From positions 124,001-188,000 of the forward strand of contig NZ_LRXL01000026.1 of the NCBI RefSeq assembly GCF_001637325.1: 64,000 nt of DNA. The letters run 5' to 3'. The notes beneath the pieces are model-generated. The model ran no database searches, was not told the DNA's origin, and saw only the letters and a list, made by a program, of their open reading frames with translations. Positions 7,568 to 16,272 of the stretch are shown here, piece after piece. Position 1 is the first letter of the stretch. Each line of letters opens with the position of its first letter. This DNA is from Cochleicola gelatinilyticus. Its GTDB lineage: Bacteria; Bacteroidota; Bacteroidia; Flavobacteriales; Flavobacteriaceae. The position numbers were made by a program, and so were the translations under genes.

Positions 7568-10500
7568 TTAAAGGATCACCAGTTTTTCAAATTTTTCAAC
7601 TTGCTGATTGGTTAACGTAGATTTTACAGTTATCTTATAAACATAGACACCTTTTCCAACCCGGTCTCCAAAATCGTCTAATCCATTCCATGAAATGCTT
7701 CTAAATAAATTACTTCCAGTAGGAGCGAATGTGTCTGTTTTAGTCCAAACTATTTTTCCCGTCACAGTAAATACTTGCACCTGTACATCAAGTGGTTCAT
7801 TTTCTCGATTATGACTAAACCAAAACTCGGTATAGTTAACAAATGGATTGGGATAATTTAATACGCGTTCGATTACTAATTGATCATTTCCAGCAACGAC
7901 AAATTGTATTTCTGCCGTTGATGAATTATTGTAAACATCCCATGCTTTAAATGTTAGTGTATGCAACCCATCTTCAAGATCTCTGAATGGGAAATTGGCA
8001 ATTCCTCGTGTATAATCATCTACTTCTGCCTGATAGTAATCGTTTAACACAAATGGGTTCGATTCATCCCCGTCTAGTATTGCAACCATATCATGCCCAA
8101 TTCCACTCGATGTATTAATTCCATTTTCGTCTTCGAGTTTAGCAATAAATATTGGGGAATCGTTAGTGACTCCTCCGGACACAAAACTCTCATCATTCAT
8201 AAAAAGTTGAATTACAGGCCCCACATTGTCTTCGGGAGCATTTTCATTAATTCCCCCAACATTAATATCTAAGTTGAACCCAGTATGATCTTCCAATTCG
8301 TTATTTTTTTGTGCGTATAAACTAATTTTACCTTGCCCTACAGGAATACGAATATCTCTGGGCACGACAAATTCGAAATTAAATTTTCCGTTAGTCACTG
8401 TGGCTTTTCCATTAAAGATTACGTTTCCTAAAGTGGTAAAATTTAATATTTGAAGTTCACCATTATTAGGCCCACTAGTAAATCTTATTCCGTCATTTCC
8501 TAAGGTTTGACGTTCTACTCGTTTGTCAAATACCTGAGCTTCCAACACACCGTTGTAATCGGCTTGGAGAGTTCCAGCTACATCCACCACTTCACCCCCA
8601 AATCGCACTCTACTTAACGCTTTTAAAGTATCTGTAGCTTGTTCAATCGGCACGTCGTTTAACGAGGTAATTCTAATTTTTTGATTAGGAAAGGCTAAAT
8701 GCATAGCGGGATCTCCAATATAATGAACCACTCGTTTTAGCCCATCGGAAATATCATTTTTAGAGATACGAAGCCCTTCAGCGGGAGGAGCAGGGACATT
8801 AACATCGAATCCAAATAACTGAGCTGCTAATTTTTCATTAAAGGTAACCCCTAACGAAACACTAATAGACCTCGTTGTTGTTATAAGAGCAATAGCACCC
8901 CCATCCTTATTCCAATAGGTAAGCTCTCCTGCGGTAACTCGCGTGGGCAAATCAAACTTTGTAAACTCACAAGTTACCGTAACAATGAGCGGTAACTTCT
9001 CTTTATTCTTAAGACTCTGTGCATCTTGTTTTGTAAAAATAAATTCTTTTGCGAGCCCATCTTCTCCACCATGTCCAAAGTAATCGACAATTAAAGATCC
9101 TACTTCAATGTTGTTTAAAATTTCTTTATTTACTTCTGGATATCGATTTCCACCAGCAGAGGTCTCTTGCTGGAACGCATCGCTATGAATTTTCTTAACA
9201 TTTACAAATGGCTTTTGTCTCGTTATTTCTTGACCTAAAGAATCTAAAGTAGCTTCAATTCTTCTATATTCATAAGAACTTTCATCGACATCGTCTGAAA
9301 TAAGGGTAAAGGTATTTCTCCAGTTTCCATATGCCTTTTTAGAATCGTAAGTAATAATTTTATCGACCAGACTGTTCGCAAGAGACACCTCATCTGCCAC
9401 AATTCTTCCAACAGCAATATCTAATAATTCATTAGATTTCATAAACCCATCCATAGGATCCATACTTCCGTAGAAATCATCTGTCATAAAATCTGAAGTA
9501 GTACTTATACTTTTTAAGGTATGAAACACAGGAACAATATTATTATTCCCAGTTAGCCTGTTTTTATAATCTACCGATGTATCCCCAAACAAGCAAAGAT
9601 ACTTTACTCGTTTTTCATCTGAAGACGCGTTTTCATACACGTATCGCACGAAATTACGAATCGCACCAATATCTTGTTTTCCAGAACTAAATTCTTCATA
9701 AATCTTATCGGTAGTAACTACTTTTATATTTAACCCATCAACACTGCTTCTGTGATTAGCAAGACGTAATGCGGGTTGTAATAAAAACGGAGAAGTAATT
9801 ATTAAATAATCTATATCTTGAAAATTTCCAGAGGCATCTTTAAAAACAGTGCCTTTTACATCTTGATTCTGCACGAGTGGGTTTGGCACTCGAAGTGGCG
9901 CAAAGTAATCATTAGGATTTACGGCAACATAATTTCGCAGTTGCCCTAAAGGAGCTTTGAAAGTAAATACACCTTCACTATCTTGATTTTCTACAGCACT
10001 TACAGCATATAAGTTCGTTACATCCCAAACTTGTGAAAATTGAGCGGCATTACTTATTTGATATTGCCCAATACCAGATAGATTTTCAGAAGCATTATAT
10101 TTAAAAGCCAATTGCCCCTCTACACCAGTAAGCTCACGAAGTGCTTCGATACTAATGAAATCTAAATAACCAATGCTCGCAGGGTTTCCTCCATTATTAT
10201 AATTCATCTCTACCGTAGCTGTTTCCTCAGATGCTGGAATATCCACCTCGACTCGTTTTGTTAATAAAAGAGTTCCATTTAAGCCGGTGAATGTAATGGC
10301 GTTTAAACTGGTTTGATTTACAGAAACAGCGAATGAGGTCCCAATCTCAGAAGCAGCAGCAGCCTCAATCACCACGTCCATAGGAGCACTCGAGACTATG
10401 TTTGGAAATAAAAACTCGAAAGTTTGATCATTTTCTATATCAAATCGGTTACCATACCACCTTCTTCCTACTTTTGCAGGACTAAAGTCGTCTTCTTCAT

Positions 10501-11455
10501 AAAACTGATAATCGTTAAAGGTTGTAATAACTTCATTAGCAGCCCCAGTAGGTTGCACCATAGGCTGAATACGTAACCCTTGTCCTCCACTTACCGTCAC
10601 ATAATAATAAGCATTATCATCATAGGGATTTACATGGGTATCTATTTTAGTTGCTTCGCTAGTACCATCTTTATAATTTATAGGGCCTCTCGTACCTACC
10701 GCATAAAATAAGATGTGATCTCCATTATTAAAAGTTCCATCTTCCTCCCCTACAACTTGAATCGGATTTTCAGGTAAATCGAATATTGTATTATCAATGT
10801 TTAACAGCGGAAGTGGCATTCCTCCGTTTCCGTATACTTTAAGATTTCTAGGGTTAATTCCGCCGGTATTCATTCCCAAATCCTCTAGAAAATCTTTGGT
10901 AAGGCGATATACACCTGTTTTTTCGACTTTAAATTTATACCAATCTCCTGTCGCCAAAACAGAATTAGATAAAGGTAGTCGTGCCCCAATCGATCTATTT
11001 TGAATAGACTTACTATAACTTATGGAGAAACTAAGAACTTTCTTAAATACCCCATTTTGTTTTACTATAGATGAAATAGCAACTTGCGTAAATAACTTTT
11101 CACGAGCTTTTGTTGAATTAATAGAATATTGAAGTGTTTCAGGAATTGTAGCACTATCTATCCTTTTTAATTCTTCGGAAGAAAGATTTCCATAACGTAC
11201 GTTACTTATTTGAAGTGAATTTTTATCAGCATACCCTGTATCTTCCCATTGTTCAACATACGTCGTACTGCCTCCTTCATAAACCCCAAAAATAGAAGTT
11301 TTGGCATTCTTACTACTTTGAGAATTCGTTTTACTGGCAACACTACTTTTTGAAGGCACCTCTTGCTGCCAATTAATGGTAACCGTTTTTACTTGTGCTT
11401 CAACAATAAAAGGAAACACTAAAAAAACTATTAAAAATAAAATTCTTTTCATCAT
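7568..11455 (-). CDS. porU: Type IX secretion system sortase/C-terminal signal peptidase PorU
   Basis: 1295 residues, typical of the large flavobacterial PorU. PorU removes the C-terminal sorting signal of T9SS cargo at the cell surface and helps attach the cargo to lipopolysaccharide. A signal peptide (MMKRILFLIVFLVFPFIVEA) is followed by a long N-terminal beta-rich region. The gingipain-like C25 peptidase domain follows (about residues 540-920), with catalytic His795 in DYFGHGGEDG and Cys829 in TVTCEFTKFD. Then come Ig-like segments and, over the last 80 residues, a sorting-type domain (NYPNPFVNYTEFWF ... VQVFTVTGKIVWT). It is transcribed away from gldJ; a TATATTTG box lies just upstream at 11477-11470. 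The pairing with porV and gldJ is conserved in flavobacteria. Confidence 0.93.
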   Translation of the reverse strand: MMKRILFLIVFLVFPFIVEAQVKTVTINWQQEVPSKSSVASKTNSQSSKNAKTSIFGVYEGGSTTYVEQWEDTGYADKNSLQISNVRYGNLSSEELKRIDSATIPETLQYSINSTKAREKLFTQVAISSIVKQNGVFKKVLSFSISYSKSIQNRSIGARLPLSNSVLATGDWYKFKVEKTGVYRLTKDFLEDLGMNTGGINPRNLKVYGNGGMPLPLLNIDNTIFDLPENPIQVVGEEDGTFNNGDHILFYAVGTRGPINYKDGTSEATKIDTHVNPYDDNAYYYVTVSGGQGLRIQPMVQPTGAANEVITTFNDYQFYEEDDFSPAKVGRRWYGNRFDIENDQTFEFLFPNIVSSAPMDVVIEAAAASEIGTSFAVSVNQTSLNAITFTGLNGTLLLTKRVEVDIPASEETATVEMNYNNGGNPASIGYLDFISIEALRELTGVEGQLAFKYNASENLSGIGQYQISNAAQFSQVWDVTNLYAVSAVENQDSEGVFTFKAPLGQLRNYVAVNPNDYFAPLRVPNPLVQNQDVKGTVFKDASGNFQDIDYLIITSPFLLQPALRLANHRSSVDGLNIKVVTTDKIYEEFSSGKQDIGAIRNFVRYVYENASSDEKRVKYLCLFGDTSVDYKNRLTGNNNIVPVFHTLKSISTTSDFMTDDFYGSMDPMDGFMKSNELLDIAVGRIVADEVSLANSLVDKIITYDSKKAYGNWRNTFTLISDDVDESSYEYRRIEATLDSLGQEITRQKPFVNVKKIHSDAFQQETSAGGNRYPEVNKEILNNIEVGSLIVDYFGHGGEDGLAKEFIFTKQDAQSLKNKEKLPLIVTVTCEFTKFDLPTRVTAGELTYWNKDGGAIALITTTRSISVSLGVTFNEKLAAQLFGFDVNVPAPPAEGLRISKNDISDGLKRVVHYIGDPAMHLAFPNQKIRITSLNDVPIEQATDTLKALSRVRFGGEVVDVAGTLQADYNGVLEAQVFDKRVERQTLGNDGIRFTSGPNNGELQILNFTTLGNVIFNGKATVTNGKFNFEFVVPRDIRIPVGQGKISLYAQKNNELEDHTGFNLDINVGGINENAPEDNVGPVIQLFMNDESFVSGGVTNDSPIFIAKLEDENGINTSSGIGHDMVAILDGDESNPFVLNDYYQAEVDDYTRGIANFPFRDLEDGLHTLTFKAWDVYNNSSTAEIQFVVAGNDQLVIERVLNYPNPFVNYTEFWFSHNRENEPLDVQVQVFTVTGKIVWTKTDTFAPTGSNLFRSISWNGLDDFGDRVGKGVYVYKITVKSTLTNQQVEKFEKLVIL

Positions 11456-11469
11456 AACAAATAACGTTG

Positions 11470-11477
11470 CAAATATA
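11470..11477 (-). promoter_or_regulatory. Probable minus-7 box of the porU promoter
   Basis: The minus strand reads TATATTTG, a full TAnnTTTG match 15 bases before the porU start codon. No TTG is found at the preferred 19-base spacing, so only half the promoter is convincing. Confidence 0.4.
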
Positions 11478-11669
11478 GACTTAGTATGATTGTTTCTAAT
11501 AAATCAGAAAGGAAAATTTAGGAATGTATACTATTGTAAAAAAATATACGTTAACAATACGTTAGTGGGAAAAACCTTCCAAAACTAACATTGCATTATA
11601 TGTAAAATAATATTGCATTTTTGTCGTTAATTATTATATTGCAAACCCAATTTTTTCATATTTGAAAGC

Positions 11670-13343
11670 ATGAACTTGAGAAAAACCTTAGTATTACAGC
11701 TATTAATCGCAATAGTTGCAACCGCCTTTTTATCCAGTTGCAACAAGTCTCGTGATTACAAAGACAGTTCGAGAGCAACCGGTTGGAAAATGAACTCCAA
11801 AGACGGTGGCTTCCAGTACAACCCCAAAGCAAAAGAGCAGGAAACTGGTCCTGGTCTTGTCTTTATTGAAGGAGGAACCTTCACTAAAGGTAAAGTGCAA
11901 GATGATCCTATGCACGACTGGAACAATTCTCCAACCCAACAACATGTTCAGTCTTTTTACATGGACGAAACAGAAGTTACCAATTTAATGTATCTAGAAT
12001 ACTTAGATTGGCTTAAAAGTGTGTTCCCTCCGTCTGACGAAAACTTTAGACGTATCTATGAAGGTGCACTTCCAGACACTCTTGTATGGAGAAATCGTCT
12101 TGGTTATAATGAGGTGATGACCAACAACTACTTAAGACACCCGGCATACGCTGATTATCCTGTGGTGGGAGTAAGCTGGATTCAAGCTGTTGAATTTAGC
12201 AACTGGAGAACCGATCGTGTGAATGAGCTAATTTTAGAGCAAGAAGGATATACTGCAAGAAACGCTCGTTTCGACGTAAAAGCAGGAGAAACCTTTAATA
12301 CTGAAACTTATTTAAATGCACCAACCTTAACGTACGGAGGAAAAGATTCCTTGACAAGAGGTGGAAAAAAATCTGAAGGTCTTCTTAGAAAGAACGAAGA
12401 TAGCACTGGTTTATTCGTACAACGAAAAGACGGATTGTTAATGCCATCTTACAGACTTCCAACTGAAACTGAGTGGGAATATGCTGCTCTTGGATTAATC
12501 GAACTTAGAAACTACAACGTATATCGTGGTAGAAAGAAATATCCGTGGGATGGACAATATACTCGTTCTGGAAACAGAAGATCTCGTGGCGACCAATTAG
12601 CCAACTTTAAACAAGGGGATGGTGATTATGGTGGTATTGCAGGATGGAGTGATGATGGTGCCGATATCACAGCTGAAGTAAAATCTTACGAACCAAACGA
12701 TTACGGATTGTACGATATGGCAGGAAATGTTGCCGAATGGGTAGCCGATGTATATAGACCAATTGTAGATGACGAATTTAACGACTTCAACTACTATCGT
12801 GGAAATGTATATACCAAAAATGCGATAGACAAAAACGGTAAAGTAAGAGTTATTACTGCAGATTCAATCGTATACGATACGTTAAGCAATGGAAAGATCA
12901 TCGCAAGAAATCTTCCTGGAGAAATTTTACAAGTACCTGTAGACGAAAAAGAAACGTATTTAAGAACACAATTCTCAGAAAGTGACAATCGCGATTATCG
13001 AGATGGTGATAAACGTTCTTCACGTTACTTTCAAACTTTTGGAGAAGACGAAGAAATCGATGAATCGAAACGTATGTATAATTCACCTAAACATCGGGTT
13101 GCTTCAGATAGTACTGGAACATTAGATCGTCAGTTTGACCAATCTTCTAATAGAACTACCTTAGTAAATAATGAAGTACGTGTTTACAAAGGAGGTTCTT
13201 GGAGAGACCGTGATTACTGGTTAGATCCCGCTCAAAGAAGGTATTTTCCACAAGATATGGCAACAGACTATATCGGATTTAGATGTGCAATGTCACGTGT
13301 AGGATCAAAATCTAAAGAAGGAAAAAGACCAAGAAACAAATAA
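11670..13343 (+). CDS. gldJ: Gliding motility lipoprotein GldJ
   Basis: 557 residues. A lipoprotein signal peptide ends in LSSC with the lipidated cysteine at residue 24. From about residue 60 the protein is a formylglycine-generating-enzyme/sulfatase-modifying-factor fold, as in GldJ and GldK. Landmarks are MDETEVTNLMYLEYLDWL, RLPTETEWEYAALG, DMAGNVAEWVADVY, and the ending VYKGGSWRD ... GFRCAMS. GldJ has no known catalysis; it is a structural part of the gliding/T9SS machinery, and its loss destabilises other Gld proteins in Flavobacterium johnsoniae. It is divergent from porU. A hairpin at 13368-13400 separates it from murF, which follows 70 bases later. Confidence 0.93.
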   Translation: MNLRKTLVLQLLIAIVATAFLSSCNKSRDYKDSSRATGWKMNSKDGGFQYNPKAKEQETGPGLVFIEGGTFTKGKVQDDPMHDWNNSPTQQHVQSFYMDETEVTNLMYLEYLDWLKSVFPPSDENFRRIYEGALPDTLVWRNRLGYNEVMTNNYLRHPAYADYPVVGVSWIQAVEFSNWRTDRVNELILEQEGYTARNARFDVKAGETFNTETYLNAPTLTYGGKDSLTRGGKKSEGLLRKNEDSTGLFVQRKDGLLMPSYRLPTETEWEYAALGLIELRNYNVYRGRKKYPWDGQYTRSGNRRSRGDQLANFKQGDGDYGGIAGWSDDGADITAEVKSYEPNDYGLYDMAGNVAEWVADVYRPIVDDEFNDFNYYRGNVYTKNAIDKNGKVRVITADSIVYDTLSNGKIIARNLPGEILQVPVDEKETYLRTQFSESDNRDYRDGDKRSSRYFQTFGEDEEIDESKRMYNSPKHRVASDSTGTLDRQFDQSSNRTTLVNNEVRVYKGGSWRDRDYWLDPAQRRYFPQDMATDYIGFRCAMSRVGSKSKEGKRPRNK

Positions 13344-13367
13344 TACCTTTAAAAAAATATTATAACA

Positions 13368-13400
13368 CCCTCCTTTGCACTATGCGTCGGAGGGTTTTTT
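13368..13400 (+). terminator. Terminator or attenuator between gldJ and murF
   Basis: CCCTCC (13368-13373) pairs with GGAGGG (13389-13394) and is followed by six T (13395-13400). It lies 25 bases after the gldJ stop and ends only 13 bases before the murF ATG, so murF needs readthrough or a very close promoter. Confidence 0.75.
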
Positions 13401-13413
13401 GTACCCGTTTGCC

Positions 13414-14694
13414 ATGGAACTAAAACAACTTCACACCCATTTTCTAAATAGTTCTGGTGTTTCTACCGACACTAGAAATATAGAACCAGGAATGCTCTTT
13501 TTCTGTTTAAAAGGAGATAATTTTAATGGCAATAAATTTGCACAAGAAGCCCTAGATAAAGGAGCATATAAAGTTATAATAGACGAAACTCGCTATCATA
13601 AAAATACTGGAGAAACTATTTTATGTGCTGATGTACTTGAGGCACTTCAAAAGTTAGCACACTATCATAGAAACTACTTAAAGGTTCCTATAATCGCTCT
13701 TACAGGGAGTAATGGTAAAACTACCACTAAAGAGCTAATTAACGCCGTAATTTCAACTTCTTATACCACTACAGCAACCAAAGGAAATCTAAATAATCAT
13801 ATTGGAGTTCCCTTAACATTGCTTGCTATGAATAACGATACACAATACGGCATTGTTGAAATGGGAGCAAATCACCATAAGGAAATTGAACAATTATGTG
13901 CGATAACCGCACCCGATTTTGGATACATCACCAATTTCGGCAAAGCTCACCTAGAAGGGTTTGGAAGCCTCGAAGGAGTTGTTCAAGCAAAAACCGAATT
14001 GTACGACTACTTGAAAGACCACAAAAAAACTGTGTTTGTGAATGGAAACGACCCCAAGCAAATGATACACTCTAAAAATATCAATAGAGTTGTTTTCGGC
14101 ACAGATCAACAATACATCCCCATTAGTCTTAAAGATGCTTCTAATGAATTAATTGTTCAATATAACAACGAAGTTATACAAAGTAAGCTTATAGGCTCCT
14201 ATAACTTCCATAACATTGCTGCAGCCATTGCTATAGGATCCTATTTAAACATCCCTACTGCAGCCATAAAAAAAGCTATTGAGAGTTACACCCCAACCAA
14301 TAACCGATCACAGGTAATCGATAAAGACAGTAATAAAATTATTTTGGATGCTTATAATGCAAATCCCACTAGCATGATAGCCGCTTTAGAAAATTTTAAA
14401 CAGTTTGCGGGGAGTAATAAAAAAATGTTTTTAGGAGATATGTTTGAGGTTGGAAAAGATACTGCAGAAGAACACGAAGCAATAATCTTATTTCTGAAAG
14501 AAAACCCCTTCGGAGAAGTATATGTAATTGGCTCCAATTTTTACAACACCAACACTGAAGCACCTCACATTAAAAAATTTATCACTTTTGAAGACTTAAA
14601 AGAAAAAATAAATGAACAAAAAATAACAGATAGTACGCTGTTAATTAAAGCTTCACGTGGAATGGCACTAGAACGGATTTTAGATTTACTATAA
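13414..14694 (+). CDS. murF: UDP-N-acetylmuramoyl-tripeptide--D-alanyl-D-alanine ligase
   Basis: 426 residues. MurF adds D-Ala-D-Ala to the UDP-MurNAc-tripeptide in the cytoplasm, the last soluble step of peptidoglycan precursor synthesis. It shows the Mur-ligase ATP loop LTGSNGKTTTKE, the NLNNHIGVPLTLL motif typical of MurF, and EMGANHHKEIE. The C-terminal domain contains DAYNANPTSM. The frame is open from 13375, but the ATG at 13414 is the better start: the earlier one sits inside the gldJ terminator, and MELKQLHTHFLNSSGVSTDT aligns with the normal MurF N-terminus. The gldJ-murF order is common in flavobacteria. The two tRNA genes follow. Confidence 0.93.
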   Translation: MELKQLHTHFLNSSGVSTDTRNIEPGMLFFCLKGDNFNGNKFAQEALDKGAYKVIIDETRYHKNTGETILCADVLEALQKLAHYHRNYLKVPIIALTGSNGKTTTKELINAVISTSYTTTATKGNLNNHIGVPLTLLAMNNDTQYGIVEMGANHHKEIEQLCAITAPDFGYITNFGKAHLEGFGSLEGVVQAKTELYDYLKDHKKTVFVNGNDPKQMIHSKNINRVVFGTDQQYIPISLKDASNELIVQYNNEVIQSKLIGSYNFHNIAAAIAIGSYLNIPTAAIKKAIESYTPTNNRSQVIDKDSNKIILDAYNANPTSMIAALENFKQFAGSNKKMFLGDMFEVGKDTAEEHEAIILFLKENPFGEVYVIGSNFYNTNTEAPHIKKFITFEDLKEKINEQKITDSTLLIKASRGMALERILDLL

Positions 14695-14711
14695 TTTTTT
14701 TAAAATAATGT

Positions 14712-14741
14712 TTGCGGGTTTTAAAAACTACCTTATATTTG
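14712..14741 (+). promoter_or_regulatory. Bacteroidota-type promoter of the tRNA-Val gene
   Basis: TTG (14712-14714), 19 bases, TATATTTG (14734-14741): a perfect consensus promoter. The predicted transcription start is about a dozen bases upstream of the tRNA 5' end at 14760. Confidence 0.8.
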
Positions 14742-14759
14742 CAACCGCTAACAAGTTAA

Positions 14760-14834
14760 GGGCGTTTAGCTCAGTTGGTTCAGAGCACTTGGTTTACACC
14801 CAAGGGGTCGGGGGTTCGAATCCCTCAACGCCCA
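14760..14834 (+). tRNA. tRNA-Val (anticodon UAC)
   Basis: 75 bases folding into a complete cloverleaf. The acceptor pairs GGGCGTT with AACGCCC, the D stem GCTC with GAGC, and the anticodon stem CTTGG with CCAAG. The loop is TTTACAC (U33 present, anticodon UAC). The T stem pairs GGGGG with CCCTC around TTCGAAT. The discriminator is A and the CCA tail is not encoded. A perfect promoter lies upstream and a hairpin terminator follows directly. Confidence 0.95.
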
Positions 14835-14836
14835 CT

Positions 14837-14864
14837 AAAAGACTTCCATTTGGAGGTCTTTTTT
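14837..14864 (+). terminator. Terminator after tRNA-Val(UAC)
   Basis: GACTTCC (14841-14847) pairs with GGAGGTC (14852-14858), with one G-T pair, and is followed by six T (14859-14864), two bases beyond the tRNA discriminator base. It would separate the first tRNA from the second. Confidence 0.8.
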
Positions 14865-14917
14865 GGTTTTAGATAACTCTACAATTAATCTTAATTAAGA
14901 TTTTAGGTAGTACTTAA

Positions 14918-14992
14918 GGGGCATTAACTCAGTTGGTTCAGAGTGTCACGTCGACAACGTGGAAGTCGCTGGTTCGAATCCTGCATGCCCCA
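14918..14992 (+). tRNA. tRNA-Val-like gene (anticodon GAC), with atypical positions
   Basis: 75 bases in cloverleaf form. The acceptor pairs GGGGCAT with ATGCCCC, the D stem ACTC with GAGT, and the anticodon stem TCACG with CGTGG. The loop is TCGACAA, giving anticodon GAC. The T loop TTCGAAT is normal and no CCA is encoded. Three things are odd: position 33 is C instead of the near-universal U; the T stem GCTGG/CCTGC has a central T-T mismatch; and the first anticodon pair is T-G. No TAnnTTTG promoter is seen between the preceding terminator and this gene; only a palindrome AATCTTAATTAAGATT (14887-14902) lies there. It may be a working tRNA-Val(GAC), or one that is decaying. Confidence 0.75.
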
Positions 14993-14997
14993 CTTAA

Positions 14998-15020
14998 AGG
15001 CAAACATGTTGCCTAATTTT
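14998..15020 (+). terminator. Weak terminator after the second tRNA
   Basis: AGGCAA (14998-15003) pairs with TTGCCT (15009-15014) around a five-base loop and is followed by AATTTT. The stem is short and the T-run is imperfect. It could serve the tRNA or the converging folC gene. Confidence 0.4.
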
Positions 15021-15043
15021 AGCTCAACTAAATAGCTTTTAAA

Positions 15044-16216
15044 TTAAACAACTTCCGCTACCACAAACGTACTCCCTCCAATATAAATGAGATCATTTTC
15101 CGACGCATTTTGTAAAGCTGCATTATAAGCATCCAATACACTTTTATAGACACTTCCCTTTAATTGATACTTTGCTGCTTTTTCAGCTAAATAAGCAACC
15201 GCCAAACCTCTGGGAACATCTGGTTTGCAAAAATAGTAGGTCGCATGTACAGGAAACATAGGGAGCATGCCATCCAAATCTTTATCATCCACCACCCCAA
15301 GCACCATATGTAACTTATCATATTGTTCCTCAGAAATTTGTTCTAAGACAATTGCTAATCCCTCCTTATTATGCGCAGTATCGCAAACTACCTTTGGCAC
15401 TAAATTTAAAATCTGATAACGCCCCATCAATCCAGTATTCCTAACGACATTCAACAAGCCCCTTGTGATTGCAGATCCTGAAATTTGCCAGCCTTTTTCG
15501 ATAAGAATTGAAAGTGTTGTTACGACTGTACGTTGGTTTTTTTCTTGATACCTTCCCAAAAGATCGGTCTGATATTGAGAATGATTTTGTTCTTCTGAAA
15601 AAATTATAGGTGCATTTTTTTCTTCTGAAACCTTTTCGAAAACTAGTTTGGTTTCGGGAGTAGTTTCGCCAATAACTACAGGGATGTTAGTTTTTATAAT
15701 TCCAGCTTTTTCTGAAGCAATTTCACGTAGTGTAGTACCTAAGAATTTGGTATGATCCAAGCCAATATTGGTAATTACTGAAACTTCAGGAAGAATAACA
15801 TTAGTACTATCTAGCCGACCTCCTAATCCTACTTCGATAATGGCAATATCAACTTTTTTATTTCTAAAGTAATCGAACGCCATTCCTACAGTCATCTCAA
15901 AGAATGAAAGCTGATGGGTTTCGAAAAATAAGCGATGCATAGTTACAAACTCCGTTACAAATTGCTTCGGAATCATTTCCCCATTTATTTTAATACGTTC
16001 TCTAAAATCTTTTAAATGCGGAGAAGTATACAAACCAACGGTATATCCAGCCTCCTGAAGCACTGAAGCTAACATATGACTGGTAGAACCTTTTCCGTTA
16101 GTACCTGCAACATGAATGCTCTTAAAGCCTTCCTGAGGGGCGTTAAGCTTCGACATTAATAGATTCGTATTATTTAGATCGGCTTTATAGGCTGCATTTC
16201 CAATGCGTTGGTACAT
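15044..16216 (-). CDS. folC: Folylpolyglutamate synthase / dihydrofolate synthase
   Basis: 390 residues from the first ATG. FolC attaches glutamate to dihydropteroate and folates in the cytoplasm. The ATP loop is HVAGTNGKGSTSHML; further Mur-ligase-family motifs are TSPHLKDFRERI, EVGLGGRLDST and TNIGLDHTKFLG. The C-terminal domain carries CDTAHNKEGL. The ATG at 16216 is probably internal. Upstream, the same frame reads NYQDTLQWLFSQLP before MYQRIG, and this matches the conserved FolC N-terminus, but the extension contains no ATG, GTG, TTG or CTG. The likely real start is ATT at 16259-16261 or 16262-16264. The gene follows the membrane-protein gene at 16273 closely. Function is secure; the start is the open point. 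Confidence 0.9.
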   Translation of the reverse strand: MYQRIGNAAYKADLNNTNLLMSKLNAPQEGFKSIHVAGTNGKGSTSHMLASVLQEAGYTVGLYTSPHLKDFRERIKINGEMIPKQFVTEFVTMHRLFFETHQLSFFEMTVGMAFDYFRNKKVDIAIIEVGLGGRLDSTNVILPEVSVITNIGLDHTKFLGTTLREIASEKAGIIKTNIPVVIGETTPETKLVFEKVSEEKNAPIIFSEEQNHSQYQTDLLGRYQEKNQRTVVTTLSILIEKGWQISGSAITRGLLNVVRNTGLMGRYQILNLVPKVVCDTAHNKEGLAIVLEQISEEQYDKLHMVLGVVDDKDLDGMLPMFPVHATYYFCKPDVPRGLAVAYLAEKAAKYQLKGSVYKSVLDAYNAALQNASENDLIYIGGSTFVVAEVV

Positions 16217-16272
16217 GGGTAACTGAGAAAAAAGCCATTGAAGTGTATCCTGATAATTAATAATCTGTAGAA

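Noticed and set aside
13375-13413. Upstream start for murF
   Set aside because: It lies within the gldJ terminator hairpin and would add residues that do not fit the MurF N-terminus.
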